Assembly: GCA_019802505.1 (NCBI GenBank)
Contig: JAFMOC010000428.1
Span: 400,491 to 464,490 of the forward strand
Direction: 5' to 3'
From: Corydoras sp. C115
Taxonomy: Eukaryota > Chordata > Actinopteri > Siluriformes > Callichthyidae
Length of the DNA stretch: 64,000 nt
Within the stretch, counting starts at the first letter, position 1, and each line of letters begins with the position of its first letter. Of the stretch, positions 1-12,900 are shown piece after piece. The position numbers and the translations under genes were made by a program. Under the pieces are notes generated by a model. That model was given only the letters and a program-made list of their open reading frames with translations. It was not told the DNA's origin and searched no databases.

Positions 1-26
1 AGCGGACACGGCTTTACTCCGTCACC

Positions 27-182
27 ATGACGGACGTGCGGGGGCTTCGTCTGCAGAAGCGGCTCATGGAAGACGGGAGTCGGCTTCAGCTTTCCAGCAG
101 CTGCCCGCTCGCTCGCGGTGGAACGGAAGGCGCTATTCCGCAGGGCAGCAGCAGCAGCACCGAGCCCGGCCTGAGCAAGTAA
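27..182 (+). CDS. Upstream ORF in the ulk1 5' leader (51 codons)
   Basis: An ATG at 27 in good context (A at -3) opens a 51-codon frame that stops with TAA at 180-182, 34 bases before the ulk1 start codon. The region is GC-rich and contains a serine run from an AGC repeat, as in a CpG-island leader. No recognisable domain is present. If the transcript starts upstream of 27, this would be a non-overlapping uORF able to lower ulk1 translation. The transcription start is not visible, so its presence in mRNA is an inference. Confidence 0.35.
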   Translation: MTDVRGLRLQKRLMEDGSRLQLSSSCPLARGGTEGAIPQGSSSSTEPGLSK

Positions 183-216
183 TCAGCGATCCGTGAGACG
201 TCACTGCGGGCCGGCG

Positions 217-3200
217 ATGGAGACGGTCGGCCGGTTCGAGTTCAGCAGGAAGGACCTCGTCGGCCACGGCGCGTTTGCAGTGGTGTTTAAGGGCAGGCAC
301 CGAGAGGTGAGGGAACGTTCTGCAAATAATAACAACAACAACAACAAAACAAAAACAAAAAAAAACGTGCTGAGAACCAAATCGAGCGTCACGACTTTAT
401 TCATTATGTTTTATTATTATTATTGTTGTTTAAATAGCTAGAAAAGCCCGCAAAGTGCGAGCAGCCCATATCTCTGCCGATCCACCTTAAAAGCGGGCCT
501 CGCCACTGTCGCTTATGGAGTGTCGATAATATACTATTATATATAAATTTACAGATAATAATAAAAACACATTTAATAAAAACACATTTAGGACCGATTT
601 CAACGACTATTAATGTCGTTTCAAATATTAACGTATTCGAGCTAGTCAACAGTCAACAATTATTTGATATATATATATTCAATTCAATTCAATTTTATTT
701 ATAAAGCACATTTAAAACCGCAGCGGATCAAAAAGTGCTGTACAGCAAAATAACAAATAATAAATGAGGACAGCGGAATAAAATGCACATTACAATGAAG
801 AAATAGAAAAGAAATGGAAGAAATAGAAGATCGCCAGGTGAACCAAATTCATAGGCCAAAGAAAAGAGGTAGGTTTTAAGGTGGGTTTTAAATTATGTAC
901 ATTTAAAATTTTAAAACTTTAAATTCCTCTATGCCTGTTAACGACCTAATATCCAGGGGTAATGAATTCCACAGTCTGGGAGCAGCAACAGAAAAGGCAC
1001 GGTCCCCCTTTTGTTTCAAACGAGACTGTGGGACAGTTAACAACAATTTATTTACTGACCGAATACTGAATTAATTTATTGGAAAGAATCAGGTGGTGGA
1101 ATCGACTCTTAAGTATAAACCATGTCAAAAAAAAAGAATCAAAAAGCTAAAATATTCCAAGATATTTTCAGTATTTATTTAATAGGCTCGTCCACAGCGT
1201 TTATTATGTTTATTGTTCTTAAAAACAATGTTGTTGTTTTTTTTTTTTTACAGTACGTTATTCATTAAAGGGGAGAGAATCGGATGATTGACTCGTAACA
1301 TTCTTTCCATAATGGATCCAAGTCGTATTTAGTTATGAGCTTATAATAATAATAAAAAAAAAACTAGATGTTCAATAATAATAAATCCGCTTTAAAGCAC
1401 AAAATGCCGAGATTTAATGAAGTTCCAGAATACTGAGGCCGCTTGTGTTTAATATTCCGGACATGTCCTCGCGTGTCGGTCGTTAATGATGTGACTTTAA
1501 TGACTTTATCAGAAGCCGGACTGGGAGGTGGCAGTTAAATGCATCAACAAGAAGAATCTGGCCAAATCCCAAACTCTGTTAGGAAAAGAGATCAAAATAT
1601 TAAAGGTAAACGTTTCACGCCGTCGTGTTTTAAGGTGTCATTTTGGTTCTGGTGTTTCATTCGCGTCTTCGTTGTTTTTCTCTGACAGGCGCGTTTAGGA
1701 AATCTTTCATTAACTTTCTTAAAAGCTGTAAGAGTCGATGAGCGTTTGTATAATTAACAGTTAACGTGTCCGAGCAGGTGCAACAACAATTTTTAAATAA
1801 AAGCACAAGCAATCGTACACTCATTCATTCATCCATTATCTTTCGCTTCATCCTATATTAGGGTCGTGGGGGGGGGGGTTCCCCATGCCCATCCAGGGGA
1901 GAACGTTTTGGGCACTGGGCTGATACACCCAGGACAGGACGCCATTCCATCACTGGGCACACACTCACTCACACAGACACACTCTATATGGGGCAATTTG
2001 GAGAACTCAATTGACCTTGATCCATGTTTTTGGACTGTGGGCGGAAACCGGAGAACCCGGAGGAAACCCACGTGGACATGGGGAGAACATGGAAACTCCA
2101 CCCAGATGGGGATTCGAACCAGGAATCCCTAGAGCTGAGAGGAGAACGTGCTAAATCACTAAGCCACCGTGCCGCCCCATTGTACACTGTTTAATTAAAT
2201 ACGTTTATAGTAATCAGAAGTCAAATCCAGATTTTTAATTAACGTTCTGGACCACTTTGTGGTTCTAGGAACTTAACCACACAGACTCACCGAGGGCCTT
2301 TGTTCTACCCGTCTGCATATGGAACCCATACGAGAAAAGAGCACTAACTACTGCAACCTCAAAACATTTATAACCTCAATATATACCAATAATGTAAATA
2401 ATTCCTATAATAAAAATTAAGTGTATAAAATAATGGCAGATATGAAAATAACTAATAACGCGGTGTGAATTCAGTCAGGTGTCCATTTAAAATGTGGGCT
2501 GGTTTAACTCGTTCTGAAGGTTATATCAAACCTGTTTGTCTTTACAAATGCAAATGTCTGCGATAACGTCCCCCTAACTGACTCCTGTCTTGTCGGATGA
2601 ATACTCGTCGGTCTGGTCTGCCGCCGCTGAAGGAATGCGAGCTGGAGCAACATAAATAAAGTCCCCACATGACTGCGTGTGAACCTGGTTCTGCTCTCAG
2701 GGTCAGAACATCTCTGAACATACACACTGGATGTTCTGCGGTCTGTAAAGCGTCCAGTTAAACCAACACGACTTCTGTTATTACTCTACATACCAGCTCA
2801 TGCCCTGGACTACAGTACATACTGTGTACTCTGTTCTAATAGTCGGGATCCCCAATAGTACCCCCACAGAGCAGGGATTATTTGGTGGGTGCATTATTCC
2901 TATCCCAGCAGTGTCACTGAGGCGTTTAAATGAAACTCCAGCAGCACTGCTGCACTAAAAAAAAAAAAACCTCACCGCCTCAGTGTCACTGCAGAACCGA
3001 CAATAAACAATCCACCACCCAAATGATACCATGTTCTGTGATGGTCCTGACCAATAGAGAACCAATAGGGGTCTAACACAAACAAAGAACACAGACGGAC
3101 TACAGTCTGTAATTGTTATGTGTTCTATTATTTAAGAGCTCCAGCTTTATTAAATAGTACTTACAATATATTTACTAATAATATTTTTAAATCTAGCAGA

Positions 3201-3223
3201 ATCCACGGCCACGTAAGAACCAG

Positions 3224-3261
<38 letters not shown>

Positions 3262-4550
3262 CCTTTCATGTGTGTCATGCTGCTGTTTCAGGCTTATCGT
3301 TCAGTTAACATGCCTCTGTCGGGAAGGCCATTATTCAACAGACTCTGCGTGTTTTTCAGATAGGGCCCGAGGCAGGTTCTCTAATGACACGGCCGTCGTA
3401 AAGTTCTAAACAGAGTCCGCAGGTGTGTATGCGCCGCGGATAACCCGCGTGGATAGCCGGGACGTTATTTGTCCGCTCTGATAATGGCAGCTGGCCGTTG
3501 CGCTGTTGGTTTTGTGGAGTCAGCTGAAGCTGATCCACCTCGTCTGGTCCAGCTGATTGGTCATGGAGAAAGACAGTTAGAAGCCAAGTCAGCTGTGGCT
3601 AAGTGCTGGCTTTGTTTTATGAGCGCTTGTTTGTCGTTGGGCCTGCAGGCTGGAAAATGTTGACCTAGAACAGACGGCTTTATTGCAGGGTGTAATTTTT
3701 TTTACGGCGGGCCTCCCTCTGCTCTGATTCTCCAAATGCAGAGATCATAACATAATGAGTAGAGATGTCAGATATGATGGGAATCTTATATGTATGTATG
3801 TGTATTAAAGAAATAAGGCACGGGAGGGCGTGGCGTTATTGTGAGTAAATCGCAGGAATCGCTTTCCCATGATTTATTCACAATAATACACAATCTTGAT
3901 TGCTTTTATAAAATGCTTACAAACACACTAATAAAAAAAAAAACAAGCTTTGATTTATGAATGCGTTTATTCAAAGCGAAATCGTAATAATCTGGTCTTT
4001 CGTGACGTAATCTAGTCCGTTTTTTTTACAGCGAACCTGACCCAGAGGAAAAGGTTACCTGTTTCTCTAACAATCAAATAATGCCATCTAACGGCCAAAT
4101 TACAGAACGCACTTTATTAAAATAATTGGAAAAAAATAGCCAATCAGATTTAAGGATCAGAACGAACATTTAAAAAAAAAAAATTTATAAATACACTCGA
4201 CTATAAGAAAGGAAACTTTAATTTAAAGTAAAGTACGAACTTTAACAATTATAAAACTGATGGCTGCAGAAGAGTTTCTTACACACCAGGCGTTCAACAA
4301 CGTTCTGCACGATGCTGACAGATTTCCGGTTCCCTGTGTATCACATTTACTCCGGTGCTCCTTCCACAAACGCTTACGAAGTTGTCCAGCTGTTGTGCAT
4401 TTAATAAATCAACCCGCAATCACTTCTTTGTCCCCCACCCAGTGACAGGATGGGTGTGTTTGCATTTATATGTGTGATAATGTGATCTAGTTTGCATACC
4501 GTGCTGACACACAGAGGAGTGTGTTCTCCATATTAAACCCATCCGTACAG

Positions 4551-4588
<38 letters not shown>

Positions 4589-7500
4589 AGTGAAGTGAGC
4601 ACACCTGCCCCGGGTGGTGGGCCACACCGTGCCCGGGAAGCAAATTAGGGTCAGGTGCCACTTCAGCCGTAGTACTTGGTGGAACTGGGAATCACAAGGC
4701 TGGTCTCTTAACCACAAGCCTTCTTTGTGTTTCTATTTGTGTTCGTTTGTATCGTTGATTAATTAATTTCACCCGAACAACAGATCACACTGATTATAAT
4801 GCCGTAAGTCGTTGTAAATATGTTAATTAATAAATATCTTTCTCTTTTTTTAGGAAACGGCGAGCTCTGTGTTTTTGGTGATGGAGGTAAATACTGTCCC
4901 TCTTGTTCGTTAATGCCGTTACTCTCATCATTAAATCAGTCCTCTATCCTCTGAACTGTGCTTCCCAAATCCCCCCCTATTTATATTTATGACTGAGCTC
5001 TGCGGCTTAACCTCGGCTAAGTTCTCGAGCCCAGCAGGACCTCCGCGGGGTCACCGTGTGTTGTGCTGTGTTATGCGTCGGGTGAGAATGCCCGCTGGTT
5101 CCATACCGTCTTTTACAAAAGCAGTGGAGGAAACCAGCCTGTGGTGTCATGTACATCTGAATACGTCGGCTTTGTTCATTCGGCCGACCGACCCCCGAGA
5201 TGCTTACGCTCTGAATGGCGTGCCGCTCGGTGGGATCACATTGTTTCTGCGGGTTCTGAGAGAATAATGCCATTTCTTTTTGAACTTCTTGCAGTACTGC
5301 AACGGGGGCGACCTGGCGGACTATCTGCACGGTGAGTGTGTCCGTGTGCGTGCTGGGGATCCTTCAGCTTTAAATAAAAACCAAAGTCTGCGGACTGACA
5401 TTCAGAACGTTGTGCATGCCAAAGTCTCGTAAAACAACCCCTTAATCATTTAGAATCAGGTCTCCGAGTAAATAACGTGGACTGCCACAGCGAGTGGACA
5501 GATGAACTGAAGGGGGCGGTATTTTGCACGATATATTATATTATATTATATTATATTCATTATCTCCCGTTTTATCCTCTAGTTGGGTCGTGGGGGAGTG
5601 GGGTTCCCCATGCCCATCCAGGGGAGAACGTTTCGGGCGCTGGGCAGATAGACCCAGGACAGGGCGCCAATCCATCGCTGGGCACACACTCACTCACAAA
5701 CACACACTCTATATGGGGAGATTTGGAGAACTCAATTGACTTGATCCATGTTTTTGGCCTGTGGGAGGAAACCGGAGAACCCGGAGGAAACCCACGCGGA
5801 CACGGGGAGAACATGGAAACTCCACCCGGATGGGGATTCGAACCGGGAATCCCTAGCGCTGAGAGGAGAACATGCCAAACCACTAAGCCACCGTGCCGCC
5901 TATATTATATTATATTATATTATATTATATTATTCATTCATTCATTCATTATCTCCCGCTTTATCCTCTAGTTGGGTTATGGGGGGGTGGGGTTCCCCAT
6001 GCCCATCCAGGGGAGAACGTTTCGGGCGCTGGGCAGATAGACCCAGGACAGGGCGCCAATCCATCGCTGGGCACACACTCACTCACACACACACACTCTA
6101 TATGGGGAGATTTGGAGAACTCAATTGACTTGATCCATGTTTTTGGCCTGTGGGAGGAAACCGGAGAACCCGGAGGAAACCCACGCGGACACGGGGAGAA
6201 CATGGAAACTCCACCCAGATGGGGATTTCGAACCGGGAATCCCTAGTGCTGAGAGGAGGAGAACATGCCAACCACTAAGCCACCGTGCCGCATATTATAT
6301 TATATTAAAGTAATTTTTAGATTGTCGTTAAATTCCAACGTTTCATTTCAGTCCTAATGATGAAGATAAATAAAACGGAGCGTCGTATGCCTCCAGCTTT
6401 GTGGAAACAGCTAGGGGAAGGCCCTTTCCTGTTCCCGTGGAACGTGGCACGGCTGTGTGAGTTTAATGTGGACGAATTAAACGAGCCCTCAACCTCGTCC
6501 TTTACTTTTGGGGTGAACGAGAATGAAGATCGGGGTTTAGTCCATCTTGTCCAATATCAGTGTCTGACCCTTTTTTGGAATGTAGGACGTTACACAAAAG
6601 ACTCAGGACATTTCTCTGAGGTTCCACTGAAGTTTCTGTTTTTTCCCACAATGACGTCAGAATTGGGAGACTCGGGACTCGGCGCAGGAAGCCAAACAGG
6701 GAGTGATGTGTGTTTTGTTTAGTTGCAGGCAGAAAGAAGGAAGTGGACTGTTGAGACCTCTTTGTTTTTTTTTAGAGACAGGACAGAGACACGCTGTCTG
6801 GCGTTCCATAAAATTGGAACAGGCCGAGCAATAACAGGCAGCGGGACGGAATGAGCTCCGTGAGACACAAACAGTGGAAAGGAAATGAAAGACGATTACA
6901 GTAAATAAAAAGAATCTCGGCTCGGGGATCCCGTTAAATAACTCGGCTTTCTGCAGATCTTTTCTTTTTAATTGTCGTAAAATAATAAAAGATCAAATAT
7001 GGAGTTTGTTATCATTTCGGAACAGACCGTGTGTTGAGGCCTCAGTGGTTCCCTCACACCGAGGTGACGGGTGCTGGTGGTGTGCATTGTGGCACACGTT
7101 TATGAATGTGTAACCTCCTGGGGGGAATTAGGTGGCGTGATTGGCTGCGAGGGCTCTTACCGTTCCGTTGTCCTTCCAGCTAAAGGAACGCTGAGTGAGG
7201 ACACCATCCGCGTCTTCCTGCAGCAGATCGCCGGCGCCATGCGAGTGCTGCAGTCCAAAGGCATCATCCACCGAGATCTGAAACCGCAGAACATCCTGCT
7301 GTCCCACCCCGCTGGTCGCAAGTCACACACCAACACCACCGTCATCAAGATCGGTACCGTCCCGGCGCTTTCACTCTCACAATAGAACTGCCGCACCTCC
7401 TTTATATTTAAAAATTAAGGTTTTAAGACCAACGACCTTGGTTCTGTCCTCAGCGGATTTCGGCTTCGCACGGCACCTCCAGAACAACATGATGGCTGCA

Positions 7501-7895
7501 CCCTCTGTGGTTCCCCCATGTACATGGTTGGTACCCAGTGTGCATGTTCTGCTCGGGTCACGGTCAGCGTTCCCGATCTGCAGCTCACCGTGTTCTCGAT
7601 CTTTTAGGCTCCGGAGGTCATCATGTCACAGAACTACGATGCCAAGGCTGATCTGTGGAGTATCGGAACCATTGTGTTCCAGTGCCTGACCGGGAAAGCC
7701 CCGTTTCAGGTACGGGGCCTTCGTTTTTGTTAATGGGGGGGTTCTGTCGGAATGGAATTGTGATGGGTTTGTACTCTTTCAGGCCAGCAGCCCTCAGGAC
7801 CTGCGCCTGTTCTATGAGAAAAATAAGAACCTCAGCCCAAAGTAAGTGCACCCGAAATCGCCTGCTGATTTTGCCCGTTGTTTTGTGCCTCCACT

Positions 7896-7949
<54 letters not shown>

Positions 7950-9162
7950 AGCATTCCCAGAGAGACCTCCAGTCACCTGAGGCACCTGCTGCTGGGGCTG
8001 CTGCAGAGGAACCACAAGGACCGCATGGATTTCGGTAAATGATGAGGGAACGGGGATATCAGTATTTCACTGTATTATCCCCGGCGGCACGCGGCTTAGT
8101 GGTTTGGCACGTTCTCCTCTCAGCGCTAGGGATTCCCGGTTCGACTCCCCATCTGGGTGGAGTTTCCATGTTCTCCCCGTGTCCGCGTGGGTTTCCTCCG
8201 GGTTCTCCGGTTTCCTCCCACAGTCCAAAAACATGAATCAAGTCGATTGAATTCTCAAAATTGCCCCAAATAGAGAGTGTCTGTGTGAGTGAGTGTGTGT
8301 CCAGCGATGGATTGGCATCCTGTCCTGGGTCTATCTGCCCAGCGCCCGAGACGTTCTCCCCTGGATGGGCATGGGGAACCCCACCGCGACCCTAATAGAG
8401 GATAAAGCGGGAGATAATGAATGAATGAATGTATTGTCCCCAATCCGGCTTCCCACCCATCAGACAGTCATGCATATGCGCGGTCATGCTGTTAAAGGGT
8501 CTGTACCTCACTGACGGTAATCTTCTCTGTATTATCTGGCGTTCCACGTTTAGACGAGTTCTTCAAACATCCGTTCCTTGAGGCCAGCTCCACCATGAAG
8601 AAGTGTAAGTAGGCGTGCGGTGCAGACGGGCCTCCGTCCAAAGCGCCGTCGTTATTGTCCTCTTGCTTGCACTTTGATTCAAGTGCAAATGCGAATGCAC
8701 GCCGTTGTACCCCCTTCTCTTTATTTGGCTTCAGAATGAAACGGCGAGGGCCTTTTAATTAGCCGAGTGTGGCTCAGGTTAAAGCGCACCTGATTATGGT
8801 AAATTATCCCTCAATTCTTTATTGTTGCTCCTTTAATTAACGGCAGCGCTCAGACGAGGGGGTTTCGGGTGAAAATGCATCAACACAATCACCTGCTCTC
8901 TGAGCTGCACCAATATCTGATATTTAAACACGGGCAGTGTGAGGCAGGGGCAGTTCTGACCCCCCCCCCACCCCTGTTCCACACCCCCACTGCCCTAATT
9001 CATTATCATGGTGCTGATGTAATCCAAACGTATTTAAAGAACTGGTTTGGATTCTGAAAGCTCAGTTTTTCTCTGAATGAAGATGAAATCAGGTCACTGG
9101 AAGCCGTTTTGTAAAAGTGACGTGTGTGTAGATGTTTGGAAACTGTGTGTGTATCTTCACAC

Positions 9163-9193
<31 letters not shown>

Positions 9194-9295
9194 TTGTAAC
9201 AGCGACGCCGGTGACCCTGACGTGCTTTCCCAGCTCAGCATCAGCAAGTTCCTGTAGCAGCTCCTCCACCTCACACCTCGCATCTCCCCCAGTAC

Positions 9296-9330
<35 letters not shown>

Positions 9331-9397
9331 CAAGTGTGTGTGCGTGTCTGCAATGTGTGTGCATGTGTGTATCTGCAAGTGTGTGTTTGTGTCTGTC

Positions 9398-9428
<31 letters not shown>

Positions 9429-9857
9429 CTGTCTGCAAGTGTGTGTGCGTGTCTGCAATTGTGCATGTGTGTATCTGCAAGTGTGTTTGTGTCTATCTGC
9501 AAGTGTGTGTGTGTGTGTGTGTGTCTGTCTGCAAGTGTGTGTGTGTATGTGTGTGTGTGTGTGTCTGCAAGTGTGTGTCTGTCTGCACGTGTGTGTGTGT
9601 GTGTGTTTCTGCACGTGTGTGTGTCTCTATCTCTGCAAGTGTGTATGTGTACCTTTGTATACATTCTTCTACATCTATGTGTCTCTGCATGTGTGTCAGT
9701 GTGTGTGTGTCACTACAAGTGTGTGTGTGAACATATTTGTGTGTATGTCTCTGCATGTGTGCATAGGTGTGTGTGTGTGTGTGTGTGTGTAAGTGTCTGT
9801 GTGTCTCACATGGTTGTGTGTTGCTGCATATGCAACTTTTGCATGCATTTTTGCATG

Positions 9858-9920
<63 letters not shown>

Positions 9921-12900
9921 GTGTGTGTGTGTGTGCGCGTGTGCGTTTGCATAATCACAATGTCTCCTGATCCGCAGCAGTCTCTCGGTGAGATCCAGCA
10001 GATTCGAGCCAAAGCGCAGGCGTCCCCCACTCAGGACGGTCCCGGCTTCCTGCTGAAGGACTCGGCCGGCGGAGGCGGCAGCAGCAAGAACTCGTCCTGC
10101 GACACCGATGACTTCGTCATGGTTCCGGCTCATTTCCCCAGTAAGTGCACTCACCCCCCCCCCCCGAGCCGTATGGAACGCTGTTAAGCCTGTGTCACCC
10201 TTTGGAACCGGATGGGAGGTGACACCGATGCGGACTGTTTGTTACCGCACTCACTTTTTCATGAAAGGTTCTCGGTTCTGTGTCCTCCGTCTCCAGGTGA
10301 GCTCACGTGTGACATGCCCAGTGGAAAGGTTCTCCAGGACAGTCTGATGTATAGCGGGTGAGGATATATTTTATTTTTTTTTATGTCTCTCTGAAGCCGA
10401 CTCGCCGGTCTTTAGGGAACTCGCCGCTCTTCTGGTGCTGATTGCTCGGCCGTAATAAGAGGTTTTTTTTTTCTGTAATAGCAGTTCCCTCCTGACGTCT
10501 GCTGGTCAGGGCAATCAGGCCAGGACTCCTCCACGCTCGCCCTCCTACAGCAGCCCTCCGGCAACAACCGGGTGAGTCAGGTGACAGTCGGGTTCGTTAG
10601 TGTGGATTATTGACGGAACTTGATTACACGTTCTGCCCGAAAAATTAAATGAGATCGTCTCGATTTGGTTGTGGACTTGCGTTCTGCGTCCCGAACCCGA
10701 CCGACCCAAAAATATCACTCGTTATAGGAATCAGGAGATTAGGGAGCTTTATTATTATGTTGTTATAATTACCGGGGCGGCACGGTCAATTGAAGTCTCC
10801 AAATTGCCCCATATCTTCGATATCGCAGGTTAAGACCATTTTGCATTTCGAAAAGTCCCATTAACAAGCGGTGGCTTAGTGCTTTAGCATGTTCTCCTCT
10901 CAGCGCTGGGGATTCCCGGTGCGAATCCCAATCTGGGTGGAGTTTCCATGTTCTCCCCGTGTCCGCGTGGGTTTCCTCCGGGCTCTCCGGTTTCCTCCCA
11001 CAGTCCAAAAAACATGGATTCGAGGTCAATTGAATTCTCAGAATTGCCCCATATAGAGTGTGTCTGTGTGAGTGAGTGTGTGCCCAGCGATAGATTGGCG
11101 TCCTGTCCTGGGTCTATCTGCCCAGCGCCCGAGACGTTCTCCCCTGGATGGGCATGGGGAACCCCCTCCCGCGACTCTAGTAGAGGATAAAGTGGAAGAT
11201 GATGGATGGATGTTATTATTACCTTTGGTCCCAAATAGAACTTTGTAACGTTCCTTCACGTGTTTGTTCTGAGTCTCCGTTGTGTCTTCGGCAGGTCTTC
11301 GGAACCGTCCGTCAGTAAAAACGGAAAGTCCTTACCCATCCCGGTTCCCTCGCAGATCCACAACTACCAGCGTCTGGAGCAAAATCTGCACAGCCCCAAT
11401 CTGGACAGCTCGCCACGGTGCGTCCACGTCGGCCGTTCTGGGTGTTCCGCCAAGTGCCCTAAAATCTTATTTGGGACGGCACGGTGGCTTAGTGGTTTAG
11501 CATGTTTTCCTCTCAGCGCTGGGCATTCCAGGTTCGAATGCCAATCTGGGTGGAGTTTCCATGTCCTCCCCGTGTCCGCGTGGGTTTCCTCCGGGTTTTC
11601 CGGTTTCCTCCCACAGTCCGAAAACATGGATCAAGGTCAATTGAGTTCTCCAAATTGCATGTGAGTGTGTGTGTGTGAGTGTGTGCCCAGCGATAGATTG
11701 GCGCCCTGTCCTGGGTGTATCCGCCCAGCGCCCGAGACGTTCTCCCCTGGATGGGCATGGGGAACCCCCCCGCGACCCTAATAGAGGACAAAGCGGAGAA
11801 CTAAATTAGAATTTTGTTAATCCAAAGGTTTAAAGGTCAACACTCCATTATTATAACCGCAGCTCTAGTTTTTGATCTCTGTGAGATGGTGTGGTCAATG
11901 CAGGGTTCTGTGTTTGGGTTCCGCAGGTGTGCTCCAGTGCGGCGGTGCAGCAGCAGCAGTCCCCTCAGCTGCGGGAGGACGGGACGCTCCCCCCCTCATC
12001 CCTCGGCTCTGACCACCCGCAGGCTGTCGGCGGGGTGCGGCAGGCCCCCTCAGCTCTTTCCGCAGGGTGAGAACAACGGTCTGATTAGTGGTTTTTTTTT
12101 TTTTTTTTTTATTAATAAAAATTTTTTTTGGATCTTTTTTTGGGACGCAAACATCTTCACCGCCACTGCGTCTTTTTTGCTTTTATGATCCTCCCAACTT
12201 TATATATTCGTCCTCCAGGCCCGCTGGTTCCCGATGCCAGGTCCAGGCAGGCCCAGCATGGACTTGGTTCACGGCTCCACAGTGCCCCCTGTCTGTTGGA
12301 GGCAACGGGAGGCTGCAGGCAGACCATCAGGAAGCAGCACTCGGACCCCGTGGTGGCTCCTCCAGGGGGGACGGTGGCCCTGAGGCCTTTACATTCATCG
12401 CCTCGTCTGAGTGAGCTGATGCAGCGCAACCCCCTGCCGACCATCTTGGGCTCGCCGTCAAGAGTACGTGGAAAAACGCTGCGTAATTAGAACCGACGCC
12501 GTTGTGGGAGGAGCCGATCTGCTATATGATGTTTTACGCCCGTCTCTCCCCCCCCCGCAGGCTTTGCCGCCGTTCGAGTTCTCCAAGCCGCCCAGCTCCC
12601 CGAACATGGTGACCTTTCTGACTCAGCAGGGCCTGATTTTCCCTCCGCCCGCCGGCCGGCCGTGTCCGGGGGAGTCAGCCACCCCCGCCGCTTTCCAGCC
12701 GGAGGAGGCGCAGGCCTTTGGACGGTGGGTTTGAAGAGGGTTTGGGGTGGTTTTGTCACCGACTCGAGAACGGTTCTAGCAGTCCTCCTGCGGAAAGCGC
12801 ACCGAGACTCTAATCTCCCGCCTCGTTTGCCCCTCTGCAGGTCTCAGAGCGCCGGCCGTCTGTCAGACATGCTGCTCATGGCGGCGTTCGGGGGTCAGCT

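Larger units (their letters stand above)
1606..4853 (+). other. ulk1 introns 2-3 with unlocated exon 3
   Basis: Vertebrate ULK1 has a 42-base exon here, encoding the ELKHENIVALYDFQ part of the N-lobe. I could not find it by reading this stretch. It holds a SINE (about 1821-2178), a TG microsatellite at 3229-3258, a MITE-like repeat (about 3800-4150) and a CA microsatellite at 4555-4582. No other gene is recognisable. Confidence 0.5.

Noticed and set aside
2269..2310. GAACTTAACCAC after TTCTAG as candidate ulk1 exon 3
   Set aside because: Only the first four codons (ELNH) resemble ELKH. The following codons do not fit ENIVALYDFQ and no donor follows at 42 bases.
6357..6722. 121-codon open frame in a ulk1 intron
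   Set aside because: No recognisable domain, no splice context and no regulatory support. Length is compatible with chance.
8083..8160. tRNA genes at SINE heads
   Set aside because: A and B boxes are present, but the sequences do not fold as full tRNAs and continue into SINE bodies.
9293..9830. CRISPR-like regular spacing of TCTGCAAG units
   Set aside because: The units sit in a degenerate TG minisatellite without unique spacers or cas genes, in an animal intron.
9006..10187. Long Cys-Val or His-Thr frames up to about 295 codons
   Set aside because: They are translations of TG/CA repeats, which lack stop codons in most frames.
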